Origin: Todiramphus chloris collaris
Lineage: Eukaryota > Chordata > Aves > Coraciiformes > Alcedinidae
Assembly (NCBI GenBank): GCA_025345505.1
Contig: JANVCC010000076.1
Coordinates: forward strand, 5,505,577 to 5,569,576
Length of the DNA stretch: 64,000 nt
Reading direction: 5' to 3'
The notes beneath the pieces were generated by a model that was not told the origin of the DNA, did no database searches, and saw only the letters and a program-made list of their open reading frames with translations. Below, piece after piece: positions 23,501-37,335 of this stretch. A program made the position numbers and the translations under genes. Every line of letters starts with the position of its first letter. Within the stretch, counting starts at the first letter, position 1.

Positions 23501-26500
23501 GTGGAGTCCAGTCTTCCAGAACAGAAAAGAACACCACGGTTTTATAGTGTGGAAAAAATGACATGTGGGGAGATGTGCTGAGGTTGGTATCCTGAAGCAG
23601 TGGTGAGTCAAGAGTGGAACACAGTAACTTGACCCCTGTTTGGTACTTGAAGTTCTGGATTTGAGAGGATTCTGTGAAGAATAAATAGAGGTGAATGTAT
23701 AGTTCTGAATATAATCAGTTTGGGCTTGAAATAAAATCACTGTCTTGGAGCCAAAAGGACTTTTTTTCAGTCTTATAAATGTTAGTGAACTTCATATTTC
23801 CCCCCATTTTCACAAACTACTGAAATCTCTTGTTTCTGTTACTGGAACGTTATGAGAAAGCTTTCTTCTTTTGTGACTTCTGCTCAGATGATTCCATCCC
23901 AAATGGCTCTGATGATCTTACAAAACTCCAGAGGTTCTGCTGGAAGGAAATCTGTGATTTTCAATGTTATTCATTTATGCTACTACACATTGGATGCCTT
24001 CACAGGACATCCTTCTTGCAAGAACATGTGGAGACCATTTCTCTCCCTTCTCACAGGCAAGATTCCCACTGAAACATGTGGAGTCTTCTGCCAAAGAAAG
24101 AGTCTGAATCATTTGAGCTCAAACGTGCTCCCAGAAGGGTTGGTTGAGTTAGGTCTTGAACTTTAGTGACTGCCCAATAATACCCATCCCACACAAACAA
24201 AATCTTAAGAAACCATTTGAAAGACATTGTGAAAGAAAATGGACACACTGAGAAGATGGAAAGGGCTTGTATCTCATAGGGAAAATACTAGTCAAATTAA
24301 ACTCAGGCCTGGAGCATTAAGAGTAGCATCAAGAGCTGTTAATGAAAGATTAGCATTAATATTTTATTAATTCCCTCAAAGCATTATTTTCAAATAAAGG
24401 GGTCCTTTTAGAGGAGAGATTACAAAGTGTTTGCCCTTAAAACACAGCTTTTAAAAGAAATCCCTGACCTTACTGTAACATCTCCAGAACTTTCTGTAAG
24501 TTTCTAGGAATATTAAGAGTATACTTTGCCCTTTGGGCTTCAAGTTCTGCCAAATGTGTGTGATGCAATATCCAGCATTTTTGAACCACAGTAGAATTGT
24601 GGCAGCCTACCTACACAGGCGCCTACGGGCAATGACACTGTGTGTGGCTTTTCCTGGACTAAGCTCCACAAACTATCCCCATGTCTGTGTGAGATGTTAA
24701 TCCTTAGTGACTGAGGCATCACAGTCCAGGCAAGATAAACAGGTGAGAATGGGAGAAGCCAAAAGATCTAGGAGCTGTAGTGCCAGCACACATTACAGCC
24801 CTTGACCTAATGCAACTTGTAAAGGCAATGGTAATATTTGTATTCGTCTAAAAGATTTTGTCAGGAAAAACAAGGTAGTTTGAAGTTTGATTCCAAATAC
24901 ATTTCTGGGCTGGCGATCAGCAAAATATGGCTGGAAAAGTATGAAAATATGGCTGGAGAAATATGACTTCTTAATAGCACCTAACAAGCAATATGGGGTT
25001 TTTTTCAGTTGTTATTTCATGTCTTAATCTATCTGGATTGGTATTTTTCAGTGATCCTGCTGTGTTTCACTTTTGTGTACAGTCTATGATGATCTTTACC
25101 TTAGCAATGTGTAAGAAAAGGAATGGGTGGAAGGTTTGGTTTGAAATTAAAACCAGTCAGTAGTCAAGCTTACTTAACAATCAGTTGGGACTTGATATCA
25201 CAGTCTAAGGGGGTAATAAAAAAGAACTGAAATGACGTTTTTCCCTACATGGACATAAACAACCTGTAGGTAAAGTCATTCTAGTGATACAGGTTTTTGC
25301 TTTATAGCTTAATAAGTAAGGCTTTCTAGATTAATGAATAAAATTTTTAGTCTGTATAGCAGATTCAGCCTGATAACTGAAAGAACAGAGACATGGAAAA
25401 TTAGCACCTGTTTTGGTTTTATTTAAGTTGGGCTTATGTTTTAAGTTGGGCTTATGTTGGGCTTAGGTACATGTGAATCAGCATGAAAGCCAAGAAAAAA
25501 ATATGATTTTGAGATAGAAACCTAACTGTGCTCCACGTAGAAGGCCAGACAAGCACTGCAGCATGATGTCCAGCCAGATGAAAATGTGCATGAAATAAAG
25601 GTTAGAAAAATGTATGTTGAAAGTAATTGGTGGAAGGTCAGCTCTTCAGAGGTGCTGAATGTCTCTTTTTCCAAACTGGAAATGCAAAAGTATACCAGTT
25701 CTGGAAATATGATTCACATGAGCTGTAACTGCATTGCAGTTAGATAATGGAGTGATGCAAGACTTGAGCAGAGATGTTTAACAAATTAAGAGCTTAGTTT
25801 GAAGTGCACTTCTTCTGTGATTCCCTTTTCTCCTTTCATAAATCCTCATAAAAACTGAAATTAAGGCTCACTTTCTCTGTCCCCGTAGGTCAAATTTGCC
25901 AAAATGTCCTTGTGAATGTTCTGTGAAAAAGTCTAGTTAGGAACAACTGTGAAATTCTAACTACAAGGAGTAATGAAATCATTCACCTACTATACCGTTG
26001 TCTTATATGTCATACAAGTAAATAATCTGGAAATGTACAGTAATATGCAATGTATCTTCCTGATGCATCTTTTGGGAGTTCTGCCATCCATCATTTAATA
26101 CCCTCTTATGCTAATCATTTCCTAGTATTTCTCACCTTCTCCCTTGATTGACCTTGACAAAAAGAAGAAGACTTGAATAAGATGACAAAGACAGTAAAAA
26201 TATAATGATTCAGAAAGAGAGATTAAGATTGCTCAAACTAATAGATGAAGTAGATGAGATCTTTCAGAGCAGTAGTCCATTCTGAGAACTATTGGACAAG
26301 GTCACAAGGGTGTTCCAAAATATGATTTCATGTTATAAAAAGATATGCTGATCAAAATCTCAGGTCAATATGCAGTTGTCTTCAATTTTATTTTTAAAAA
26401 AAGTCATCAGCATCTTCCACTAGTGCAAAACTAGGTGCTGAAAAGCAAGTTGCTGAAAAGTAGCATCTTGTCCTCCTCTTCTGTCCCATCAGACATTGAT

Positions 26501-28182
26501 TTGGCAGTTGACAGTCCTGATGATTCTGCTTCCACTTCTTTATTCTCTGTGTCATCCTTGTCATCTCTAAACTCTGGCATGCCAAACCACTATTGGTGTT
26601 CCACTTAAACCTGAAGAAAAAAAAAAAAAAAAAAAAAAGAAAAATGTTTCCCAACAATTTTTTTTATTATTATTTTTTAGACAGTGGTATCAGGATATGA
26701 TTTGGAAAGATCATATATTGTTACAGTATTTAAACAGTGTGTAATTCTGAACCACGGATCCCACCCACCACCCTTACATTAATTCCTTTGGGAAAATTTG
26801 TTTTGCCATCTGTCAAATCACTGTCACACTTTTCAGGAATGCAAGTTCAGTGAGTAGTAGGATATGTTTGTATCAAGAAATCCCCCTCTCTGTATCTAAT
26901 GCCACAAAAAAAAATGCATCTTAGTATAATTCTGTTACTTATAGCTATATAAGCTGGGGAGATTTAGAAGATTTATAAGCTGTTAATCAAGGAAAAAGAC
27001 TCTATACACAAAAAACATGAGCTAAAAAGTTCATTCAAGTTAACGGAAGACTTTGTATAGTTCATAAGACCTATGTTTAAAATATCCATGCAAATACTGA
27101 TTACAATGGTATTTTAAGCTCTGACCTAGTAAAGACTTTAGCATGTGCTTAACTTTGGTTAAATCAGTAATCCCACTGAATTCAGTGGGACTAAATGACA
27201 CTCTTTTCAGTTTTCGGAGCCTATCCTTAGTGGATAACCATAACTGCAACTGGGGAGATGTGACATCAGGGTCACAGAGAAGGCTTTCTCCCCAAGTGCT
27301 GGGCTGGCTGAATTTCCTGCACCTCCAGACAAGAGGAACATTACTTTCATTACTGCAGTTGCCACCCTCAGCAGCAAACAGGAATGAGGCTTTCATTTTC
27401 TTATGTGCCATTTACTTTGTACAAGAAATAAAAATAAATAGACTTCCCACTGGGATTACCAACAGACTAGCACCAGACCACTGCTTTGGTGGTATTGAAG
27501 TGACAGGATTTTCTAAATAAGACAGCCTTCAACATTCATTGTTAAAAGGTGTATCAGAGTTTTTAGTAAATATTTATCTAGCAGCCTCCAGGATTTGAAA
27601 TCAACACTGATGGTTCTCTTTAAATATTGAAAAAACTCAGCTGAAGCACATTAAAAGCTTTTACCACACCATTGTTACTCCCATTGACTGTTACCTTTCA
27701 GTGGAATGCAGGCTGACAGACGGGGTATTGATTTTTATTACTTTAAACATTTCTTTGTGGAAGAAAAGCAATAAAAAGAAGAGTAGAAAAGAAATAATAG
27801 TAATTCTTGTTTTCTCCAGCAGGACTTTGCTCTTACAAGTTTAAGCAGTAAAAGAAAGGAACGGTCAGTTTCATTGCATTCTGTCCTGCTAGAAAATCCC
27901 CATTTCTCCATTCTTGTTATTATTTCACTATCTTGAAACCACAATGAGAGTATGTGCCTCATGACAGCATAGCTTTAAACTTCTGATACCTATTCATAGC
28001 TTCCCAAACTGCCATTGCACTATAACACACAAAACTGCTCATGGAGAGAAAAGTCTACACAGAAAAGTCTGCTTCGTGTAGTCTAAACTGCTTCAGGAAG
28101 GACATCAGATATAAGCTGGCCTTGGATCCAGTAAAGATTCATTTGTGCTAAAGAGTATTGAGTCTTGTGGGTTTTTTCTCCC
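20591..28182. other. Intergenic sequence, left part
   Basis: No gene is recognisable. Mostly unique AT-rich DNA with short homopolymers, an 18-base tandem duplication (25422-25457) and a coding-like fragment next to a poly-A run (26394-26640). The stretch 24290-24480 is a candidate conserved non-coding element. Confidence 0.6.
26617..26638. repeat. Poly-A run
   Basis: Twenty-two uninterrupted A. It directly follows a coding-like fragment and may be a retrotransposition tail. Read on the minus strand, it is a T tract ending in CAG. Confidence 0.95.
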
Positions 28183-28364
28183 TTTGTATATATTCCATTT
28201 TTATAATTATTAATTTCCTTTTCATTAAAGCTGTCTAGTTTCCTTTTCTAATCGCTAGGTCACTCTCCCTTATTCCATTTCTCTTCCCCTTTGGGGAGGG
28301 AGGGGGGTTAACAGAGAGCATCTGTTATAGGTCTAAGGGGCTGCCCTGACCCTAAACTGTGACA
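28183..28364 (+). mobile_element. Partial copy of the same LTR as at 5506-6024
   Basis: It shares with 5853-6024 the TATA-like TTTGTATATATT, the CATTAAAGCTG signal, CTTTGGGGAGGGA, GTTAACAGAGAGC and the terminal CCTAAACTGTGACA. The 5' half of the first copy has no counterpart here, so this copy is 5'-truncated. It has an extra TAGGTCAC-type insertion relative to the first. Confidence 0.65.
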
Positions 28365-31300
28365 ATATTCATAACTCCATTGTTTGTATTCAATTATTCT
28401 GTTCTCTTTGAAGAATCTCCTGGCCACTGACATTTGTTTTAGATTTCTCTTCATGTATTTTATACCCAAAAGAGCTTGGGCCAAAGCCACTGAAGCGAGT
28501 GGAAAGACTACTGCTGAGTTCAGTGGCCTTCAGAGCAGACCCATAAGGATACCGATGATCAGCTGATACATATTTCTCAGAAATCAAAGGCCATGTCTAT
28601 GCTATGCTGAAACAGAACCTTCTGGAGTGTTTGTGAGACTGGTTTGTTTCCTTTCCTGTCTGTCTTGACTTGCATCTTGGCTGGTCTGGGCATATATTAT
28701 CCTATAGATGATGGAAATTGTGCTCCAGTTGTAGCCAAGGCCATGCCTGGAAGCTCACCCTATGGCAGACAGGCATTTCATCTCCTGGGGCAGTCATGGG
28801 ACCATCCTTTGCAGGCAATATAGGCATGGTCAATAGAGTACATCACTTCAAATAGCTTTATTATCTTGATCCATGAGACTTCAGTCAAAATTGTAAATTA
28901 ATAATTCCTTCCTGTATTAAATGTGCTATGAACAAGGATTTTCCCAAACACTATTAAAACAACATTAAGAAGAAATTTCCTGTATGGACTGTTTGTGTCA
29001 GAATGATCCAAAGTTGGCTTATCCCTGCCTTCAGAAGTAGCCCCTGTGAAAGACAGGAGCACAACTGAGTATATCCAGCTGTTTGATCTCTGGTGGAAAT
29101 TTTTCTCTTGTTGATGTCCTCAGCTGTGTTTCCCAAATGGTTTGGTGTGTTAAAATTTATAAACTATGCGCCTTTCCTGACTCACCCAGTAAGCACTGGT
29201 TTTTAGACAATTAGCATGTAACACTGGTATCTCAAGGGTGAAGCTAATAGCAGTATGTTACATTGATTAATTAGTTTTCACATGCAGCTTTTATCTCTCT
29301 ACTCTAAACGTACAACTGTCACACGTGTCATTATGAGTAAAAGATCTTAGGCAGAAGCCTACAATAGCAATTCACTGACCCACTTAATGGGATTGTTGTG
29401 CGTGGTGGAATATTACAATGCATAACTAAGGTAGACAGCAATCACTTTTCTTTTTATAATACATAGTGTTTCTGCTCTTTCTTAGGGAGTCAATCAGCAA
29501 AAATTGGTTCTCCTGCCACATATTCTATTCCTGATCTAAGGCATAATTCAACCATCTCACCAAATGTTAGATGATTGTATGTAGATATCTAAGTTAGTGC
29601 GTTAGGTACTTTTCTTTATAAGTGTAGAGAATTAGAAACTTCTGGTATGTGATTTATTAGCAGTCTTTTAAAAATCAACATTAGGATGAGTTTGCTGTTC
29701 TTCTCCATGTACTAGAAAGGGTTTTTAGACTACTACCTTTGATGTGAACCCTGACATTTAGGATGTCTGATATTTGATAAGTTGAAACCAAACCAAATCT
29801 GGTTAGTTTACGTGAGAACCGCATGTCATACAAAAAAATGTAAAGTGCAATATTGACTTAATCTACAAACCTGCATTTCATGGGACAGATTGCACTGGTT
29901 TGGGTTGCCATTCATCATGAAGCAACATATTGTCTGCTTCTGCAGAGTACAGATGCCAGAAGGGTGGCAGATTAGTATCATCTGAGGATCTGTCCTTCAG
30001 TGCCAGACCGTGTCTGCTGGTTTAGAAGAGTAAAGCCTTACAGGACAGTACAGATGAGCTGCTTTAAACGTTTCATGATTTTTTCCCCACCAAAAGGAGC
30101 CACGTGGGACACAGTGTAAACAAATACTTGGGAACAACAAGATGCAGATGACAGAGGTCTGCATATTCCCAGTTATCTGGAGTGTATGTAGTGATATACC
30201 ATCCCCTTCTCACATGTGATCACAACTATGGTGGAAACACTGCTTTCTTTACAGTGTTTTCCTTTGAAGTATGACATATCAACTGCAAAAGAGGAGGAAA
30301 ACATAAATCAAGATGCCTTAATAAACAGTATTCCAAAATAAGTTGGTGAGACTATTTTTTTTTCCCCTCTGTATGTAGGCACAGGGTAAACAGGTTAATA
30401 AGTTTAAGATTCTTTTATAAGGTCACAGTGCTCAGTATGATTAACTGGAGATGAAATTTGGCAGGCAATACATTCCTAATATGATCTAATCATGTTTGGT
30501 AGTGTGGGGAGGGAAATAAAGAAATTGGCTGAGAGAGGATTGCTTAAAAATTGGCAGCCTTGCAAATACTGTAACTTTTCTATGGAAATCTCATCAGAAA
30601 GATGAGCCATCCAGCTTTTCCGAGCCTGTCCAGAATTTTTCTTTTCAAAATATTTGTGCCTGAGTGATAATGGATGACTTCTATTACTGAATGTCTCTTG
30701 CAGTGCACTTTAGGACTGACCTGAAGTATCCCCTTCTATTTCATTATTGGACTACAAACTGCTCTGCCAAAAAGCTTCACTCCTCAATCCCTCCTTTTCT
30801 TTCAGGCCTAGGGTTCATAAGTCTGTTGGAATATTGTCACATAAACACAGTCAGGCCAAACAAGATTGAGTATCCTCTTTGTATAGTGTTCTGCATCCAG
30901 AAATGATCAGGACCATGTATTTCAACAGATATAGACAATAAAGTCATTGGAATAACCTGTTCTAGTGCACAGTTCTATCATGTTCTCCACTAATAAAAAC
31001 TAACTCAACTCATAAAGTGTTCATGGTTTCGCAATTATACTCTTTACCTCTTGCTATCTACACATATGTCTAATGCCCCTTTTAAACTTGCTAAGATTTT
31101 GGTCCCAAAGGTATACATTGGAAATGATGAATTTTATACCTAAAGGTTGCACCTAGAATCATTTATCTGGTTAGATTTCAACTGGCCACCTTCTATTTCA
31201 TTAAATTACCCTTTGGTTCCTTAAAGCCAAAACAAACACTTAAACCATACCTCTCTAACATTTTCTTGATTCAGCAGGTTACTATTTTTTGGCAAGATGA

Positions 31301-34300
31301 TTCTCATGGGTTTTTTAATTGCTACCAAGAGACCATGTTAGACATTTTGCTACATCCATGTCATCAGGTGTGAGAAAAAAACATGTATTCCTACTCTTTC
31401 TTCCTATCTCTCAGACAATTTTGATCCATTTACTTTGATTCCCAGACATGACAGTTTAAGTTGATTTCTGTCCTCCTATAAGTCAGCTGAGAAGGGGCTG
31501 CAGGGAAGTCTAACTGAGCTATGGCAACCAGCTACCCTCTACCTGATGCTTTACTCTCATGTAAATTCACTGTATTTCTGTCTTGCAATGCCCACTCCTA
31601 TTCCAAGCCCAGAGCTCCTCGCAGCGCAAGCACAGCTACCACTGTCCTCATCTGCTACAGCCTCACGTGCTTCCCTGTGAACTTCTCTCTTCACCTGTGC
31701 AATTCCCCATTACTTACAACATGGATCTCACTGCCAATTATACGTGCAGCCCTAGTGATGTGTGAGCATTGCCTAATTTTACCACAAGAATCATTATTTT
31801 TATTTTTTTTTTTTATATTGCTTCATGCACTTTTTTCTCATATGCTGAAATATGGAGGCTTTAGGTCCCACTGCAACATCACTATGAGGTGTCTGAAATT
31901 TTTGCACCAAAAAAAAAATTGCTTATGTTACAAATGAGAAAAAATAACACTCTTGTCACAAAAGAATGATTCATCATTCTGTAAAGCTTTGGCAACATTA
32001 TAAAGGGAAAATGTTCAGGAAAAGAGAATATTTTCCCATTGCTAGTAAAATGTTCAATGAAATAAATATGAACTCCCTGGAGATCACAGGCAATGAACAT
32101 CTAATTTCAGCCTCCACAGAAATGCATAAGGCTTTTTTTTTATTATTCTTTGTAGTTACACAGAATAAGGAATGTATTTATGGAAGATTAATATCCAGAT
32201 AGTGGGTTTCCCATGAAAGGCATTTACCTTTTCTGTACTCTCTTTTGACTCCTCAGAAACTAATGCATGGGTGTTCTGAGAATTAACTGCCAGACAGTTA
32301 TTTGGTCTGGGGCACCCACTATTGGAGAGATTCTTCTAGCATTGTAGATTGCCTTTGATTTACCCATCTTACCTCTTGTGTAAAATAACTTTTAATTTCT
32401 GAACCACAGAACTAAATAGAGTGAGTGTGACAGCAAACTCCATAGGACATTCTGCAAATGCCTTCACTTGAAGAAGAAAACCTGATTTGGAGCAGGTGCT
32501 TCAGCCCCTAGCATGAATTCTGGTTTCCAGAACTGCTCTGCCATAGAAAGTTGTGTCAGTGTCTCAACAAGTGCCTTCTAGGAAAGGAAGATGTCTTACT
32601 GATAGCCTGCTTAAGGGAAACACTTTGGGAGGATAGGCTGGCTACAAGTGTTCATTAGCTCCTTCAACTTCTCTGCAAAAGAGAGAGAAGTGGAAAGCAG
32701 AAGATGTCTAATATGAAAGCTAAAGGACCAGATGCTGGTGACGGGCTGTATAAAACTGAGGAATTCACAAAGGACAGGAAATCTTAGCAGGTGACAGGAT
32801 GAAATAAGTGTTTTCACAGCAGAATGTATTCTCCTAGTGGGTGGGAGTAGACAGTCAAAGCAAACTGTTCCATAGCATGGAAGGAAAGAGAGAGAAACAC
32901 CATGACTGAAGGACAAAGTAATTTCCATTTGTTCTTCATGTCAAATGCCTGTCAGACAAAACTAAGACACAGGCATTTTTCCACTACTTTGTCCACTACT
33001 TTTTTGTACTTTTGCTTTTATTTAAGTAAATCATTGTATTCTGCAAGATTTTGTAGCTGTTTACTTTCCCTGCCATGGGACTTATCCCAAATATTATCCC
33101 AAACAGCCTCCAAGAAGAAGTGCCAGGAAGAGATGCTCCTATTCTTGTACCCTGCAGGATGGTGGCAGCAAAGATGCCACAGTGACACTTTGGGTATGAC
33201 AGCTGTCTGCTGAAAGAAGGTAACCCAGCATCTCTACAGACAGTATTCTTGGACAAATGGGAAGAGAGGGCAACCTTATGGGGAGGCCCTGTCATGACCT
33301 GATGTCTGGGTGGTATGGCAAACTGCAACAGAAACCAGCAACTCCATCCTGTCATGGAGCATACACAGTCAAAAAAGCTCTCAAATAGATCTTATCTATG
33401 TAAAGATAATGTTTACAATTGAATGGGTCCTGAAACGCTGTCTTGAATGTGGATGAATTGAAACAGGTTCACCAGTTACAGTTATCACGCTGTTCTGAGG
33501 GGAAGAACTGTCACACCAAGATCAGAATCTGGTTTAAATTGACAGGCCCAGTGTGAGGTTTACAAAGTGTTCAAATGTCTCCAGAAGTGTAATTACCTGA
33601 TGTTCCTGGTATAAGGGATTAGCCACTGTTTTTTTCTTAGCCTTTGCTTCTTCTGTCCTAACTCAGCCTCTTTAAGCATATTATCCTCCTGTAATAGAGG
33701 GAAAAGACATGACTAAAATCACATGACTAGTAATATGGCACAGTTTGCAGGAGGAGGAAAACTATTGGTTAGGCCAAGTGGTATAACTGGAAAAAAACAG
33801 ACAAGCTTTCAAGCACACAAGCGTGAATAAGCCCAGACGCTTGTTGCATTTTCCCAGCCATATCAGTTAGTATGACAAGAGCTATTTCCTCTCTCTGTGA
33901 ATTGGCTTATCTGGATCCTCAGAGAGCACAGCACAGAGAATACACTGGGAGCAAGGGAGGCCGCTGGAGTATCCCCAGCATCACACTTTATGAACTGGCA
34001 TAGCCTTAGGTGAAATGTGTCTTGTTATTATCTAGTTGCTTTGAAATCGCTCTTAATTCAAGCCCACATAAGATCAGTTACAAAGACACGTATTTATTCA
34101 TGAGATCCAAAATAAATAATTTTGTCACAAAATTTATGAAAGGTAAAGGTGAAGCAATGGAAGGAAAAAAACATTTGAGAGTCATTAGGATGCCTTCTTA
34201 TGCTCTCCTTCCCTTACTCTCTGTGTTTTTCCCAGCCATTCATTGCAGCCTTTCCCTGTGCTCAGCTGGCTGGAGTGGTCTCTGTCCATATGCCTTTCAT

Positions 34301-36173
34301 CTCAGGCTTAACCTGCAGGTGGACTTGGCTGGGCAGATTATGACATTTCTCTGATCTCCCCTTGAACCCTTCCAGGGGATGCAGGCAGATGTGATCCCTC
34401 TCTCTGAAACTAGTTTATTTCTTCTCTATACAGGCAGGACCCTGATCATTCTTCATTAAAATATGGATTGCTTGACTTTCTTGTGGACTTAAACATCTCT
34501 TCAGTGGTTATTTTTCCATTCTTTTCTGACCACTTGCCCATGCATTATGCTTCCTTCCACATCCTCCCACTGCCATACACGTGTGACTCTGCATTCTTGA
34601 CCTTACACTGAACTCCATACATCACAGTAATCTGTACCTTAACAAACGTGCTTGATATCAACATCTCTGTGGGATAAGTGTATACATCTCCTGACAGGAT
34701 TTTGACTGAAAGCAGACACAAAGGTAATTAACCTCTTTATGGCAATAGTGGATTTAGGGTTGTTGACTGTGAATATCTTTCTTCTGAACATATTCAAATA
34801 AGCATCCTACTGTCATGCGTCAGAACAGTTAATGAATGCTTTCTCACAGCTCTGAGCAAGAAGGTGGTGACTGTATCTCATTTTTTATATGAAGGGCTGA
34901 GACAGATGGGCTGACAGATTAAGCTCAGGAGTGTATTTGTTTCCATAGTTCAAAATGAGATGCTTAGACAGTTGTGCAGGGTTTTTTGTTTCTTTCTTTC
35001 TTTGCTTTTAAATTTTGTCTAACAGTACCAGAGCAGACTCCCATTGTCTTATGTTACTGCTGTCAATGCCCACTTTTCTGATGGTCAAATCTGAGGTGGC
35101 AAGTGAGGGACTTGGAAAAATCAAATGCAAATAGCTGAAAAGCCTGTCTTAAGAAACCCAGATGAGGTGTGGGTCTTCTGTGACAGAACTGTGGATAAAA
35201 TGTTCAGGATTCAGCTTCTTTGAGCAGAAGGCACTGTCCTTTTCTTATATTCCTTGATTTAATTCTCCACAATACTGCTACTTTGTGCGGGAGGTAAAAC
35301 ACCACAAGGCAACACTGGGCAAAGCTTTGCCTTTGTGACATTTTGTACAAGATCTGCAAAGCAATTGGTAGAAACAGTTATTGGATGATGTGCCTTTGTT
35401 TAGGACTTGCAGTGCTCCCAGAAAACCCTGCTGTATGAGCAATAGCACTTTTGTTTTGATTTCATTACTTGAAACATTCTGGGATGTTTCAAGCCCAGAA
35501 TCACTTTCAAGGTCATCTTCTCAAGGATGAGTGGGAGACACAGCTGGGCTGCTTGCCACTTGGTGACTCTCCAGCCAGAAACTTCTGCCTTGACTGCTGC
35601 TCTTTTCTGATATTTCCTGAGCTATAAGGAGAAGCAGAAAGGTGAAATGGCAAAAGGAAGTGCTAGATAAGTCTTTGCTCTTCTTGTTCCTTTTTGAGAC
35701 AGACAAAAAAAAGGCCTAAAAAGTGGGACTTTTTCTCCCTCTCGAAAAGTCTCCACCCTCTTCTTTTTTCTAACCTTTGAAGCATCAGAAAGGTCAAGGC
35801 TCATCTTCACTGCTTTTTCTTGTAAAACTGCATGGATATCTGTGATATTGTCTTCATAGAGCATCCATATGAGCTGAATTTTTAGCAAATTGATATATTT
35901 TTTCCTCCAGCTGTCTATACGGGGTTTGCATTAAACATGTACCAACAAAACCCAGCATTTTAAGAAGCTTAGATAAAATTTACTTCCTCTCTCAGATATC
36001 ATGCTATACGTTTATCATAGATACCATAATGCTATTAGTTTTCAATCTGTCCATAGAGTCTATTAGGAAAAACAGTAGAGAGAAGATCTATTTTTTTTAC
36101 GTACAAAGTATCTACTGAAAAGTTCTCTCAAAATATCTGTAAAATAAAAACTCTTTCAGGCTTTCTTTATAGA
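28365..36173. other. Intergenic sequence, middle part
   Basis: No gene is recognisable. All open frames are short and lack domains. Unique AT-rich sequence; 29160-29300 contains clustered TTAATTA-like motifs and may be regulatory. No young transposon was seen. Confidence 0.6.
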
Positions 36174-36223
36174 GAAAGGGAAGGGAAGGGAAGGGAAGGG
36201 AAGGGAAGGGAAGGGAAGGGAAG
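36174..36223. repeat. (GGGAA)n microsatellite
   Basis: About ten perfect AAGGG units. Regular GGG triplets spaced by two A could form a G-quadruplex on the plus strand. Confidence 0.95.
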
Positions 36224-36399
36224 ACATGGACCTATTTGTTCCCCTCTTGAGAGCATCTCCAAAAGTGGGAAAACAGCTGCATTTAACTCAGATAAGCACA
36301 ACTCAGCTCCTACCAGGATGCCATGGCCCAGGCTAGCCTGACAGTTTGTGGTCACTAGTTTTGAGTTCCAACACTGATGACAGCTCACTCACTGCATCA

Positions 36400-37335
36400 C
36401 AAGAGCCAGCAAGGCCGGGTGCTGGGTACTGCACTTGGGTCACAACAACCCCATGCAACATTACAGGCTTGGGGAAGAGCATTTGGAAAGCTGCCTGGCA
36501 GAAAAGGACCCGGAGGTGTTGGTTGACAGCCAGCTGAATATGAACCAGCAGTGTGCCCACATGGCCAAGAAGGCCAACACCATCCTGTCCTGTTTCAGAA
36601 ATAGTGTGGCCAGCAGGACTAGGGAAGCGGTCATCAACTTTGCCAACCTGCCTCCTCAGAAGAGGGACATTTACTCTCCTTTTCCCAATGGTTTCTAAAA
36701 AGACAATGAGCAGAGATCCAAACAGCTGTTCAGGCTGCAGCAGTGCAGCCAGACCTGCTCCATGCTGGCAAGCTTTGAGACAAAACTATCAGAAACAGTA
36801 TTAGAATTAGTGTCAGCAGGACATTAGATCAGCAGGACTAGGGAAGTGATTGTCCCTCTGTGCTCAATGCTGGGGAGGCCACACCTTGAATACTGGGTGC
36901 AGTTTTGGGTCCCTCCCTCCAAGAAGGACATTGAGGTGCTGGAGAGTGTCCAGAGGAGCAGCTGAGGGAGATGGGGTTGTTCAGCCTGGAGAAAAGGAGG
37001 CTTGGGGGAGAACTTCTTGCTCGCTACCTGGTTGTAGTGAGGTGGGTACTGATCTCTTCTCCCAAGTGACAAGTGACAAGATGAGAGGAAACAGCCCCAA
37101 GCTGCACGAGGGCAGGTTTAGATTAGACATTAGGAAAATGTTCACAGAAGGGTTGTCAACCTTTGAAACATACTGCCCAAGGAAGTAGTGGAGTCACCAT
37201 CCCTGTCAGTATTTAACAGATGTGTAGATGTGGCCCTTAGTGACATGTTGTAGTGATGGAGTTGGCAGTGTTAGGTTTAAACGCAATGATCTTAAGGGTC
37301 TTTTCCGACCTGAATGATTATATGATTCTGAGAGT
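36400..37335 (+). mobile_element. CR1 LINE fragment, plus orientation, interrupted
   Basis: A long CR1 3' portion: GGTCACAACAACCCCATGCA, GGCCAAGAAGGCCAACACC, TTCAGCCTGGAGAAAAGGAG, GATGAGAGGAAACAGCCCCA and the terminal GATCTTAAGGGTCTTTTCCG, ending near ATGATTCTGAGAG. It is interrupted by about 200 bases of non-CR1 DNA at 36628-36830, flanked by a 16-base direct repeat. It is non-functional, and the ORFs inside it are element remnants. Confidence 0.9.
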
